Counted from the stretch's first letter, positions 48,011 to 61,832 are shown. The stretch is 64,000 nucleotides of DNA from Lingula anatina (GCF_001039355.2 NW_019775546.1:220588-284587), one strand, 5' to 3'. The notes: generated from the letters alone by a model not told the origin. Made by a program: numbers and translations.

Positions 48011-49869
48011 CACTGAGGCGCCGCCAAGCAGTTCTTTAAAGTATACATTTTATTTTTATTTTATCATTTATTTTTATTGCACATTAGTTACTGCAACCTA
48101 ACACATTCTGAACGGCCCTCTGAATGACAGTATGGGCAGCCATCGAATAGTTGTGGATAGCGGTATTTTTAAATATTTAAATATATTTAAATAAAAATAC
48201 ACTTGTACATACTCTGGTATTATCTTCACAAGTGGACGATTTTCAGACACACACAGAAAGTAGAGTTGTTTTCAGTATTCAAGATTCTTCTTTCGCTGAT
48301 TTGAAATTACATAGGGTTTGCGGATCATGCAAACAATACACACACGGGTGCGCGCCTGCTTACACACTGTGTAGCCAGAGCAAACGATGACGTGGTTAAG
48401 GCACTGCATGTTCATTTTCGTTTCTTGCCCTGTAGGATTGAGCTGCCTTTTTAGCTTGGCGTAATATTTTGAGAAATGCTTGATTTGCCAGTACTGCTAA
48501 TCAGTGCTAAGGTAAATGACAGTACTAAATGTACATACCCAAAAGCTTTTCTCGGGTTTATCTAGAATGTGACTTTTATAAAACCAGTTCCAATTAGGAA
48601 AAAAAGCCTTCCAACTATTTTTCCATTTGATAACCAAAGATCTGTGACCTAACGATGTAGAAGCAGATGGAAAAACAAACGCATAGTGCCAAATGATGTC
48701 ATTGGAAAATGTTTACCCCATCGCAAATATAGTTTTGATTGCGTGATTTCGTGTTAGATGAAGGAACGGAAGCGATTTAGCCGGAGTCGCATCTGGCACT
48801 TCCCGCGCAACTATAGACGCGCATCGGAGGCAGTTTGCCCCACTGGGGACGGTTACCTAAGCGCTTTACCTTTTATTCGTCCAAGCGTCAGTCACAAAGC
48901 GGTCTTAACATTTTACATCAACTGTCCTTGAACGTTAGATTAAAAAAACTGAAATGACCATCCTGCGCTTCCATGTACTGCGCAGAGGATAGAAATGGGT
49001 TCTCCCCCACAATTCCGATTTTTGTATTTCCCGTATAATAAGACAATCACGACTTCATTCTGGATCAGAAAAGACCAATAATTTCGACCCGAACTGACTT
49101 TAAAACCAGTGACCCGCTACACATAATTTTATGTGTTAAACTAGGCCCACTCCGCTTGGCAATTGTTGAGAGAAGTCTCATTAGCAGACGACAGAATCGA
49201 TCGACCAGATATTTGATTATCTGCCGGCTTAAACCTGAAACGAGACAGTCTGAAAAGATACCTTAATTTACTCCACCGAGACAGACCGATTCCGATTCCG
49301 TGTTTGTGGCGTCATAAATTTAACCGTTGCAGTCGTAACTTTTTTCCAGACAAGATTATTTTCAATTGGCTTCCGTTCCGAATATATTTTAATATTTATA
49401 CATGTCCAAATGACATGTAAATGGACGTATGGGACTCTTAGCTAATTAAAACGGGGCTACTATATAGTGACACCTTGTACTGGTAGGCTAAAGTAAGTCA
49501 GGTATACCCAGTCATTGTCTAAAGTGAGCTGTCCATGAGTAATTAAAGTACCTAAGAAACAAGTGGCACTCAGTTTCTATGGACAGAGTATTGCATAAGG
49601 CAACGTGTAAGAAGACAGTCAACATTGACCAAGTGACCTTTAATCTAATGTAAGCAATGACCACAGGTGACCAGTGCAGAGCAAATAGCAATATCCGTGT
49701 TTCATATTAATATTGCAGATTTAATGGTGAGTATACACATAAAACATGTATGTTTTCTTGGAAAAGTCGGACTTTCAAAGAACCAGGCTCTCAGCAGAGG
49801 TTTACTGCATAGGCATAAAAGCGGAGGAAAGAGAGTTGGCTATGATACCCCTCCCCTCCCCCATTTACT

Positions 49870-50420
49870 CAACCGCGGCTGATATGTGACGCTTTGGAAT
49901 TGAAAACCGTATAATGCCTAATATCCCCACGTCCTTTGCATTCACATGCTTAAAAAGACATACCATAACAATAAAGTATATGGTTACATAATGGGGAAAT
50001 CACCGCCGGGAAAACACATCAAAAGATTTTTGTCTGAAACTCAGATGTATTCTATTACCATGCAGAAAGGCTATTCACCTAGTTAGCCTCATTTCCTGAT
50101 GAAGATGGTGTGAGGGACAACGAAATATTGGAGGTAATATCAACTGTCAATCTTAGCTGTAAATTGAAGAAAAATATGCTTTGTTCTGCTCTGTTTACAT
50201 TTTGAAATCATAATTACATTTACCTGAGGCGAAGACATAGTCGTTCCTTAACTCGTGGGTTTTATTATTATTTTATTATTTGTATTTTTATGTATTATTT
50301 ACAAATGAGCAATTTCTACTGTATCTTCCATGATGTCCGGGCGTTTACGCTTTGATACTGGGCATTGCGTCATTCACGTCTAGGATTGGGGTGGGTGGGG
50401 GGGGGGGGGGGCAGCACGTT
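49870..50420 (-). repeat. Right arm of the large inverted repeat
   Basis: Reverse-complement partner of 47095-47645. It includes the best-preserved 'cctgatgaagatgg' ... 'acgaaatattggagg' block at 50095-50135. Confidence 0.85.
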
Positions 50421-50443
50421 TATTGCCAAACGCTGTGCCTGCC

Positions 50444-50631
50444 TACCCTCTACCAGGGCGACGGATTGATTTTTCACAGATATTCACAGATATTTTTCTA
50501 GATAAAGAGACAGTCATTTCTCTCTCTGCCATCTGTGCCCGTGCAGATTTAATTGCTTCCATCTGGCCAAAAGTCGCAGGGTGTTTTTTTTTTCATTTTT
50601 CCTATATAATCGGCCACCCTGGTAGAGGGTA
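50444..50631. mobile_element. About 188-bp MITE with inverted ends
   Basis: Starts 'taccctctaccagggcg' and ends 'cggccaccctggtagagggta', inverted repeats enclosing about 150 bp. It directly adjoins the right arm of the large inverted repeat. Confidence 0.8.
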
Positions 50632-51010
50632 GTGCCTGCCTAGGTAGTCGACGGTTAGAAGTCACAAGCATACGGCTATTTAACAAAGGACTAAGGGAGG
50701 ACACCCTGTCTACCACCTTAAGCCAAATGTAAACTTAAATGGGTTATTAAAATTCCAGGTAAAACACGCACACATACAAAACGACTCGCAACATATGTCA
50801 AAGTTTCTGAAGTGTGAAGTCGATTTTTCCAAGTCGATTTTGGTTTATCAAAAACAATCAGCGATTCACTTTGTTTTGCTGCCCGTAGAAACGAACAGGC
50901 GCGCAATTCGCAAGCTTGTCTATGGCAAAACCTCAAGATTTATAGTCATATAAGTGCCGTTTGTGTTAAATCTCAGAATAGATAATCTTAACCAACAGTA
51001 ATTCCCCCTG

Positions 51011-51065
<55 letters not shown>

Positions 51066-53460
51066 CGAAAAAAAGGCAACTGGTAATGAGTGCAACATAC
51101 AGACATTAACATACAGAAGACGTCAAAGAGATTAACTTAAACCTCTTTTACCCGGTAATTTACAGTGTCTGATTACAGCCTAATATTAATAGACATATGA
51201 TGACGTGATTAATGAATGGAGTCCGAAGATGAAACGATGTGGTTTTAGAAAGTGTCCACCGCTTCAGCAAGAACGGTAGCAAATAGGAAAGGTGGTGCGT
51301 GGTGCTTTTTATTATAAGGTAAGGTTTGCGATGTTTTCTCTTGTGTTATTGTTTTATTTATTTTTTTATTTTTTTTATTTTTTGTAATTGAGAACATTAG
51401 TCAGCACGTTTGTGTGTCCGTGCTTTGGCATTGTTTGTGTGTGTGATTGTTTGTGTGTGTGTGTGTATGTATGTGTTTGTGATTGTGTGTGACTGTTTGT
51501 GCAATAGCTGGATAGATATATGGATAGAAAGATACATAGAGAGAGGGAGAGAGAGAGAAAGTAATGGTATAACAGAGAAAAAGAAAAAAGAAACCGAAGA
51601 CAAAGAAGAGTTACGTAAGATATATTAGATAACAGTCTTGTTACAAGATGATTTACAAAGCGGCGGACGCATACAGTGTCGATTTATGTCAATTAGAAGA
51701 GCTTACGGGTAAAAATTACACCTCATACTTCCTTCATCACGGTCCAGGTTAACGAGATGGAGGGGGGCATAAAAAGTTCATTAACCTTTTTCTTTCAAAA
51801 TTTCCACCAATAACCGAACCACTGGGATCTGAAACACGGAACTGAACGTGTGCGTGGCCATTGTTGTGCGTTTCTTAAAACGTGCGAGGGCACAAACACG
51901 TTAATTATTGGAAACTGGATTAATATTTAATTTTTAAAACGGGTTTGTCAAAAATATGCCTACAGAACTTCTCACGCGTGAGTACACGTGGCCGAAAAAA
52001 TAATGAGAAAAAGTCGATCCTGTGCACTCTCAACGACAAACCGCAACCGCCCATTCCATTGAGAAAATATTTTCATGTACGAGTCATTAGCTTTACACTC
52101 ATTAAGCTGTAATAGATAAAATATTTATTAACGGTCATATCTTAAGCGTATTTGACAGCGATTTATCAATGGCAAAAAGGAAATGATATCAACATCAATC
52201 TTTCCCTGATCTCTGGAAATTGTACGGTTGAGTGTTTAAACGTGATAGGCGTTGTTTTTCTCGTATTTTATGTCTTGTCATAGCTTCTAAATCCGCTAGG
52301 AAGGGAAATATATGCTAGGCTACGAAACCGCGAGGGATGTTGGTTTAAGAAAGACAATCGAAAGATAATTAAGGAAACCGCTAGAGTCGTCTTTTGGGTC
52401 TTGTTTTCGATCTGTTTTAGTGTCTAGTTTCGCTGGAACAAGGAGCTCCAGACAGGCTGAAGAAGCGGAAGCTTTTGTCATACATATTCGGATTTTTTCC
52501 AGGGGAAAATTACAAGATCACTGGGAAAAAATTACAAGAGACATTTCTTCAACTGATTAAGTGAAAAAGGAGTGCTTATTTCAACGGTTTTTCATCTTAC
52601 TTTTCTTATACATATCCTGGTTTATGTTGCGGGACAGAATAAGTGAGGTCCCGTTGTTTTCTGTTCTATTCATCTTCATTGAATTTCTCATTTTAATCAA
52701 TAATTGATTTTTTTCACTTTAGAAGTTGCATTTGTTATTGGATACGACTTACTTAGCATTGACTCCTTTTTTTGGTAATAATAAAGACAAACACTACAAA
52801 TGCCAAATTACTGAATATTCTTGAAGGCGATGTCAATCTTTAATGGGTTTGTGTACAGGCGATCGAAGTCCTACAGTAGATCCAGAGATAATAGGGCACT
52901 CCCAGCGTCCTGCTGATTACACTTGTTGGTTAAGAATATCTGAAATTAAGAGCTCAAAACTAGTTTTGGACAAACTCGTATTCAGAAAACGAATAAACGG
53001 AAATGTCAGTTGGGCACCTGTAGTCTCTCTCTCTCTCTCTCTGACAATTTGAAAACAATTGGATAGGACTGAATAGGCGCGTCCTTGCCCAACAGCTAAT
53101 CGAATTTCAAGTATGCATGCAGAGAAAACAGCCAGTTCTGCTCTGTGCGTTCTTCAACACCTCCACACCAATTGTTTGCTTCAAAGTATTTCTAAGCTCC
53201 TGTAGGGGATTACTGAGAAAATATGCTTATTTGTATCACCGATAGGTTCATGCAAGGTTCAGGAAGGCGTTAATTATACAACGAGAGGAATCGGCGTTGC
53301 CAATTAAGTTAAATCACAGCTTCGGATTTGTTGGGGTTATTTTTCCTACTGCTACTCCGACTTGGCCATTGTCTTGGAAAGCCCTTGGTTTCTACAGCCG
53401 TCTTGCGAAAGAATGGAAATAAAATCTGGTCGTCATATAAAAAGAGCACTTGATAGGTTA

Positions 53461-53507
<47 letters not shown>

Positions 53508-56353
53508 CGAAGCAGGACGTGATATGTGTACATTCCTTTTTTTCCTTGTATGGTGCCCCTTTTTTAGACTGCACGTTCTGACGAAGAACAAAATGTGCGA
53601 ATATTAAAAATAATGAAAAAAAACGGAGTTATATATTTGCTTGGTGGTACATGTATTTTAGAAAAAAAAAACGGTAATTTCCCGCAATCGACAGCTAAAT
53701 TGTAATTGTTGTTTACTTCCAATATATGGATGTTATCTCGAGTGTCGTCATCAAGGGATGTCATTATCCAGGTGTGACAGCAATAGTTGTCCTCGGAATG
53801 GAAGTCCGGAATCACATATCATTTGGGGTAAATAAATGGGACGAATGTCACCTGTACAAAGTAATGGGGAACCGAATACGTTTCTTAGTGAACTTACTAT
53901 TCCTGTCATACCGGTGTCTCGTGACAGAGAGTCCCCCATGATAGAGAGTCCTCTTTCCATTCATTTGTGCAGGTGAAACTTGCCCTAGATTTTAGGTCAG
54001 GCTGACCCTAAACATTATAACTAAAAGGAGGGCGGACTCTCTGTTACACGGAACACCAGTTTCGTTACACAGGCTCTAACGGGGAGATATATTTGTACCC
54101 CTCCTCCTACCCTGCCACTGCCTTTACCAACTTCAAATGCAAGGTAGACATAAGCCAGGGACTGTTTGAACCACCCCTGTCGTTTTGATGTGAGTGTCCA
54201 CGTGGACTTTTTGGTAGAGTCCTTCTTGGTCACTGTCAATCACCTTATGTTGTCAGTAGATATAATTCTAGGACTCATTAATTTGTTTACTGCTTCCTAG
54301 AATTATTCAAGCGACGGTGAACCGCTGCAGCTTGTGCCTTCTTTTGTAATTATTTCATTTTTGGATAGTCCAAAGAAGTGAGTTCTTGGCAAAACATAAT
54401 TGGGGTCGATTGAACAAGGTCTTCATACTTTACTTTACCGGAAAATCCGTTTCATCTTTGTGTACTAACGTATTGACCACCGGGGAGAATGCCATTCGTT
54501 GCTTCGAAGCTCGTTGCTTCGCAGGAAGAATATAAATCGATAGATACATGTATCAATATACAAAACTATGAAAAAAAATATAATTATATTATTTAAAAAA
54601 TGTCACTTATGGTTATGGTCGATGTCAACCCATCAAAACAAAAATGGTACTATTGATCGATAGCCATAAAAAATACGACAGCCTCAGTGTTGTTTTTTTC
54701 AACAAGTTCTCTTCGCCACTACTGTATAATAATTTAGCAAGCTAACAGAGGACATCTACCGTTTACAACATGTAAAAAGCTCTTAGTACACCTATATCAA
54801 AGAGCCGACTTTGGGTTTATGCAGTTTTCTGGCTTAAGCGGTTCAGTGCTTATCTCAACAACTTTGGAATACCTCTGAAACAAACCCCAGCGATAACAAG
54901 TGGTAATAAAGCCAGTACTTATTTCACACTTGGGCTAACAAAGTTAGATCAACGGTTAAGCGCAAATTCCACGTTAAAAGCGCCTCTTTCAAGCTGGCCT
55001 CTTTAATGGGTTAAAAGTAGCTATGTCGGTCCCGCCGCTCTTCCGGGAGATAGCGCTCTCTGTTGTTATTGCCAGCAAAAGGAAATAGAAATGTTGTCAA
55101 CTAATGGAGTGTGTTATCTGTTACGTACTTGATCTATGCACTTAATCTAAACGCAAATTTGTTGTTTAGTCAGTTTCGTCGTCACTTACCACAGTAAAAA
55201 AAAAACATTCAATTTATATGAATTGTTCTTACAACACGCACTGCACAAATACGCCATAGAATAGCGATTATACGCAAAGAGTAAATCTATAGTGAGTATA
55301 AGCAAAAGGTATATAACTCTTTGGTATAGGGAAAGGTACATGATTGAAATGTATACATAGATATAGAAGAAAAAGTTTTATTTAGTCATTTATGTGTCTG
55401 ATTCTCTTAATCATGATACTAAGGCATATTTGTCCGTATAGTTGTACCTAGGGTACAAGATAAAGATATTTTGGGTCCTAGATTGTACTTACGAACATGT
55501 CGTACTTAGATTAAGCATGGCAATAATAAAGCAACAGGAGAAGGATAAGAAAAGAAATGATGACTCGATGGCAAAACTGTTCCTTTAAAAGTGTCGAAGG
55601 ATCTCAGTGCCTTTGGTTGAGTTTGAAACACCGAAACTGGATATGACCCAGGTAGGCTGGGCATAAATAAATGAAAATGATACAATAAGATGTGAAATAG
55701 ATGCGTAAAAACGTGCACTGTAATGGGTCAGTATTTTCTGATAGAATTTTTTTAATCGGGATGTTTGGAGATACATGTACTTGCAAATGGGGAAACTACT
55801 GAGGCGATTTGGAATATTGGCATGTTTGAACATCAGCAAAGTAAAGTACGTAAGAGCTAGAGAACACAACGATTACAACACTAGTACATATGAGACAGAA
55901 AATTATCATGGTCAAAGCAGTAAGCATGTTTAAGTTCAAAATATGTCTGATGATGAGTCTTCAGTCTTAAGAACGAGAGAGAAAAGTAAGAAAGCGAGAG
56001 AGAAGAAGAAGAGGGATGAATAAGAGGAGAATGAGGAAAAGGGAGTTATGCGATCGAACGAGGGAGAAGAAGAAAAGGCTCCACAATTTATAAGATCATG
56101 AGATAAAAAATGACATTGTCAAAGCGGAGAGCGTGCAGGCTTAAGTTAGGGCACTGGTATGTCTTTGGTTTAAGTCAAGGAAGTAGAAAGGGGATATGAA
56201 TGAATTAGCTAAATGCATTAATCATAAACCTAAAAGTGCAGTTAGTCCTTTGATGTCTATTTTTGTTTATCGAATTGTTTTCTGATGTTTGTGGGCTTGT
56301 ATATTTGATCGACTAATAGGAGAGAGTGAGAGAGAGAGACAGAGAGAGAGANT

Positions 56354-56403
<50 letters not shown>

Positions 56404-58929
56404 AGACGGAAAGAAAAAATGAGCGAGTGTGAAGCCAAAGTTCGAGCGAAAACGAGCATGAAAAAGAAGAAGATGAGCATAATGATATAAGAGAGAGAAA
56501 GAATAGCAAGAAAAAGATATCAAGATAACAAAAGTACAATGTAAATTGAAGTGGAGAACAGGAGAAGGAGGCTATGTACTACACAGTGTAGTACGTACTT
56601 ATTCAACAACCTCATTTCAATTAGATGTATATAAAATGAATTCTGAACATAAAGGCACCTGGTGAAATACACGCCTATTTATAGCCTACTGGAAATAATC
56701 CAGGCATATATAATCCAGGCAAATTAAAGAAGCAGCGCTTGTAAATATAATAGAATACAGAAACTTTATCGTCATTTGTACCTTGATGCACTTCATTTTT
56801 TTTAATCTGGTGTGTTTGGATGCAACAATACATGTGCATGTGATTACATTTCGTCTATATTAAGAAGCATAAACCCCCGGCATTTTTTCTACATTTGCAA
56901 AAAGTCACAAAAATTTTATTGCATGTGCGGCTTTCAGACCAGCTTTAAAATAACATTTAAGTTTAAATCAATGAAATATTATTCAATACGCTTTCACAAA
57001 TAGAACATTGAAGTTGAACATAATTGAATGATTCTATGCCATAATATATAAAGATATATGAGTTTGTGAAAGTGAATATTTCGGGATGCCGACTCTTGAA
57101 TACGCCCCCTGCACAATTCTTTTACACCCCTTCAGTCTAGCAGAGTTAGAGCAAATGGATGCAGTGCATTCAAGCGCCTTTTCCCGAAAGTTAAGACTGC
57201 TACATGCAGTGAAAACGTGATCATTGTTTCACTCCAGTATTGTCAGGCAGGAGCTACACATGTATATATACATGTAAGTAAGTGTCATTAATTAACCAAG
57301 CGTCTTATTCCGATCTGCAAGTAAGGCGATTATGTTTTCCTGTTTTCTATTGAATACCAATCAAAATCGTACCACAGACACACAAACATGTTGACAAGGA
57401 AAGCTCTGTAATCCGGTTTATGATACATTTAAAGCGAGCGTGGATTTCCAGTAACGCATATAAACCACTTCTACAAATTTGTTATACGGCTAAAAGTAAG
57501 AAACCGACATGCCAAGTCACATTGTAAACCAAATTAAGATCTCCCTCAGCCCCAAAAAAACTTTAAAACAGCACTTTCTTTAGAAATCTTGGTTGTGTCA
57601 AACGGATCTATCTGGCCCACCATACAAAGACCCGCTAAATGACACAGTGCTGCATCAATAATCATATCACTCTCACATCCATGCATGGATGTACAGCTAG
57701 AAGCGCAATAGCATATAATATCCATGTTCTTATTCAAATATTCATGATGCTGTTGAGGGATATTTATATCACAGAGAGAAAGCATAATGTACCTGTAGCC
57801 GTTCAAAAATCAATTTTGGGAAATATGAAACGATATACTTTTAAGTATTTAGCTAAGCTAAAATATTTGGAACTGTAAGGTGGTGTTTGGTCGGGTTTTG
57901 TGGCAAAAGATTGACTGCAAATGCATTTTTAAGATAAAAGACAACCCACGTCTCGACTGTGAGCGCCTTTGTGCCAACGCAATAATTAAATAATAAAATA
58001 ATGGAATAACATATTGCATTAACCTTCTAACACATGTAGTTGCTGTGAAAATTGTCTCGGTATTTTTGCTTATTGGTTATTGGTTATTGGCTTTTTTAAT
58101 GCTCCTTTTATGTAAGTAGTCAATTTTCACTGCTTCAATAATGTGACAAAGCAGTTCGTTGGGATATATTTTTTGTGGCGAATGAGGTTTGTGTCCAAAC
58201 TATTGATTATAACTGATTTTGAACGCTGGTATGTTTTTGTATCTTTGCTACTTCTTCCACAAACTAATTATGTACTATGTAATTATGTACTATTCATGTA
58301 ATGTCCATTAAATTCAAACATTCTCTTTTAATTCAAACACAAAACATCCCCCTTTACGCAAGAAACGTAGCAGGCTATTTACTTATTTGTATTTACCGGT
58401 ACTTTTTTACTATTTTTGTTCGTTGGGTGAGTAGACCCGGCACATCATACCTGCTAGGACCTGGTCTTTTAATGAGGACACCCAGATTCAGAATCCAAAG
58501 GCCTTGGGTTTTGATACCGGACGGACTGTTTGTAAGGACTCTATAGCCCGATAAACGGGACCCAGTTACCAGATTCAGTGTAGGCGAAGTGTCCCATTTA
58601 TGCAAGGCTGCTATATTTATATGCATCCCTACTGAATCACATTACTTACACAGACAATTCGAACACATACCGAGACGCTGATACGTGTATCTGGTTAACA
58701 GAGAAGAAATAACCCCATTTAGCATCCGCGGATATCAAATGCAGCGTCATCCTGACAATTATTAGTTATTTATGGCATCTCTTCGTCCTCGATGTTGCTT
58801 ATAAACCACCCTCTCTCACACGTTATGCCTTTCCGATGTAGTTTGCGCCGGAATTTAGCACCGATAAATCGTTAGTTGGCACACCAACAGTCTTTATGCA
58901 TGTCACAGTACAGATGAGTCAATTGTTAG
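50632..58929. other. No gene seen; microsatellites and decayed repeats
   Basis: Simple repeats: (AAT)n 51018-51062, (TG)n 51427-51500, (ATT)n 53460-53506, (GA)n 56321-56398 with an N at 56352. A decayed relative of the inverted-repeat family lies at about 53690-53757 and the inverted family D pair at 53795-54060. Open frames are short and match nothing I recognise. Confidence 0.6.
53795..54060 (-). repeat. Inverted second copy of the 46-kb dispersed repeat pair
   Basis: Reverse-complement relative of 45915-46400, sharing 'gacgaatgtcacctgtacaa' and 'gaccctaaacattataact'. Both segments are present, so the pair moved or was copied together. Confidence 0.7.
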
Positions 58930-59140
58930 GGTCTATTCCCACAACTTTAGATCGATCTATCACCGCGGGGAGTCTCACTAGATTACTGTCAGATAATCCG
59001 CCTTAAGTGTCCGTCCCGCCTACTACAAGCTGTAAGGGGTAATTAACTTTCGTATCCGCCCGGCTGACAGCTATTTAGCGCGAACCCCGGGGAGTTAGGT
59101 CGATCTAAAGTAGGTCGATCTAATCTATGGAAATGGGGTG
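58930..59140. mobile_element. Palindromic element family A
   Basis: Inverted arms from 'tagatcgatctatcaccg' to 'ggtcgatctaatctatgg', with a centre 'aaggggtaattaactt' like that of 32789-33261. It is a diverged subfamily close to 61505-61722. Confidence 0.8.
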
Positions 59141-61320
59141 TTAGTTTAGATCTACCCATGCACATGTAATCCATCCCTTGATTTAAACATTCGCAGTAAG
59201 GTCAAACTGTTTTATTAGTGCATTGTTTCTCTTTTTGTTTTAAAATTTAGTATTTTATCTTTTTTTTTTTCAATTTTTTCAGTGGTAAATCATGACATAT
59301 TCCTTTATTTACCTCTGCTGCTTATTTTTGCTTATATTTGCTTATCTATCTATCTATCGATTTCTTTGATTATCTACTTAACCATTCCAAACCTCATTTC
59401 TTTATCTATCCTAATCAAGCCATGACTTTAAGATAACTAAATCTCTTTACTAATCTCTACCCCTCAAAAACCTGTCAAAAGTCAACTCATTCGTGTATCC
59501 CTCAACTGCGACTTTCCTAATAAACTGTGATTTTCCATAGCTTGGCCTAGAACGCGTGCTCTCGTTCGTCAATCCTACTCACTTCCGCGCAACAGTTCGA
59601 GGGCGAGGGGTCAAAACGACAAGAGTTATAAAAGTCGGTCTCAGCTGTTTCTACAAATACTGGTTGGTTTGCGGCGTAACTTACAGATCGAGTATCACCA
59701 TTTTTGACGAGGAAACGACGCTGTGTTAATGTCACCCGCCACTGATTTCTGATTTGATGCACGTCGGTTAACAGGCTGAGGATGTGCGAACATTAACAGC
59801 GATTTCAGTGATCATGTATCACAATTTTTTTTGCGCTCAAGATAATTTTTCGAGATTTTCCAGAGAGATGCTTGAGTGATTAACTGTTCCGTGTTGCTGC
59901 AATTGTGTTGACAGAGCCTGATTGGAAATGTATTTTTCTTGTGCATTTTTTCAAGTTAGTTAAGGTAAGGGAATTAATCTGACTTCTGTTGTTATGTTAC
60001 ATACTATTAACTCCCATGCTGCAACCTTGTGTACTTTTTTCTTTTTTTTCACCTCTCTCTCTCTCTCTCTCTCTCTGGATGTATTCACTGATTTGCAATC
60101 CCACTTCAAAATTCATGTCATTTATATCCTCTTTAGCAACCCATATACATTCTTATAAAAAGACAAGCATTTCATTAAGATGCACCATTTTAGCCTCACC
60201 ATTATGGCGTTGACACATATATGATTTATAGTTATGCTTGCTTGTGCTGTACTGTCTCTCTCATCAACAGAGAGTTGTATTACATCAAATACTCGGCAGT
60301 GACATTAACGTTAAAGGAAAAATAACTGATAGAGGAAAATATTCATTAGGTCAGGCGCATTATGCAAACCCTCTAGGGGGCTTACTTGTCGTAACAAAAT
60401 GAAGAGGACACCAAATTCGATATCTGGAGGTGTCATTCGATGCACAACATCAGTATTAAGTTTCAGGGTGTAATTATGATGGTTGATGAATGCAGTCAGC
60501 GAAGCACATCTGAGTAATAGATATGTTTGGATGGATTTACACAAAAAATGCGGTGTTTACGATTCAGTTGAATGGATGAATAATTAAACATATGCATTAA
60601 AAGTCTAATAAACACCCTTATATATGGTGAATAAAGGCACAAAAGCAATGACGAATAATGAAGCATGCACTGGTAAGTCGGGTGGGAGAGGGGGGGGGCA
60701 GAAAAATAGGTTTATTCTGTCGAGCAAAGAGAGCTAACGGTGAAATAGAAGACGTGGACAGTTGCACAGCCATATGTAGGGCACGTGGATTGGAAAAAAA
60801 TGTTTAGTCTCGTTTTGTTTGTTATATTTTTGGGAGAGGTCGGTTAGGGGGAGTTAGGAACACCCTCGAAACTAAGTTGTATTATTGGGGTTTAAGATGA
60901 GGATGTATTTGTAGCCATAAGAGCTGGGGCGGGTGGAGGGAGAATGCTGACTGCCCCCCTCCCCCCCCCCCCTTTGAAACATGTTTAAAATTGATTTCTA
61001 CGCGCCTGGATGCGACCAGACCCTATAATCGACATATCCCACGGTGATCATGTTAGAAAAACCGTTGGGAAGAGGCGTCTCTCACGTTAAGCTGGCTAAA
61101 TTTCACATTTTGTTCATTATTATGCAGGGCGGAAAGAGGTTGCGCTAGTGCGTTTGGGCGTGTTGTGGCGTGCATCACGTTAAATGCCATTGCATAATCT
61201 TTTTTTAATCTTAAGTTCAGAAGCATGAGGTCAATCTAGAACACACACGCATGCTCGGCCGTAGATAGGCACGCAAACACGCACAGACAAGTAAGTACTC
61301 GCGTATGTAAAAGCGCATTA
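59141..61320. other. No gene seen
   Basis: AT-rich, with a (CT)n tract at 60052-60076 and poly-C/poly-G runs near 60690 and 60955. A short frame at 59547-59762 on the minus strand has 'RRFLVKNGD' and an internal GTAAGT but no recognisable continuation, so it is not called. Confidence 0.5.
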
Positions 61321-61485
61321 AGAACAGCGAACTAACAGACCCTCGGATCAAATATGTCGAAACATTTAAAATATTGCCTCTTAATTCCCAATTAGACACT
61401 AAATAGATTACCCGCGGGGACCACGCAACAAGCATTCACGTGGATTGGCTATATTTGATCTGCGAATCTGTTAGACCGCTGTTCT
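61321..61485. mobile_element. Palindromic MITE, family B
   Basis: 'agaacagcgaactaacagac' and 'gatcaaatat' are inverted at the right end as 'atatttgatc' and 'gttagaccgctgttct'. Related to 31255-31406. Confidence 0.82.
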
Positions 61486-61504
61486 GAATACGCTCTAAGA
61501 CTGC

Positions 61505-61722
61505 ATTACCATAGATTTTTAGATCGATTTATCCCCGTGGGGAGTCTCACTAGATTGTTGTCAGTCTGACCGGCTTAAATGTCTGTCCCGCCTACTAAAG
61601 GCTGTAAGAGGGTAATTAACTTTTGTGCACGCTCGGCTCTCGGAACCTGACAACAATTTAGCGTGAACCCTCATGGAGTTAGGTCGATCAGGAAAGATCG
61701 ATCTGAATCTATGGGAACCAAG
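61505..61722. mobile_element. Palindromic element family A
   Basis: Arms 'ccatagatttttagatcgat' and 'atcgatctgaatctatgg' with centre 'gggtaattaact'. It lies 20 bp from the family B element, so the two occur side by side. Confidence 0.82.
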
Positions 61723-61832
61723 TCTATATCTCACTGTCAGGTAACTGATGGTGCCCACGCCTCCAGACACGCCATCACTGCAGGGGTCTAGCAATTAAAC
61801 CTCGGAGCCGTGATTTAATCCGTTTAATGGCG

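Noticed and set aside
52843-53052. A + strand frame with scattered Cys and Trp, considered as an extracellular-domain exon
   Set aside because: No domain signature, and it ends in a CT microsatellite. Splice-site context is not convincing.
59547-59762. Minus-strand frame with 'RRFLVKNGD' and an internal GTAAGT, briefly considered as a first exon of an ion channel
   Set aside because: The resemblance is limited to a few residues and no continuing exon was found in the window.
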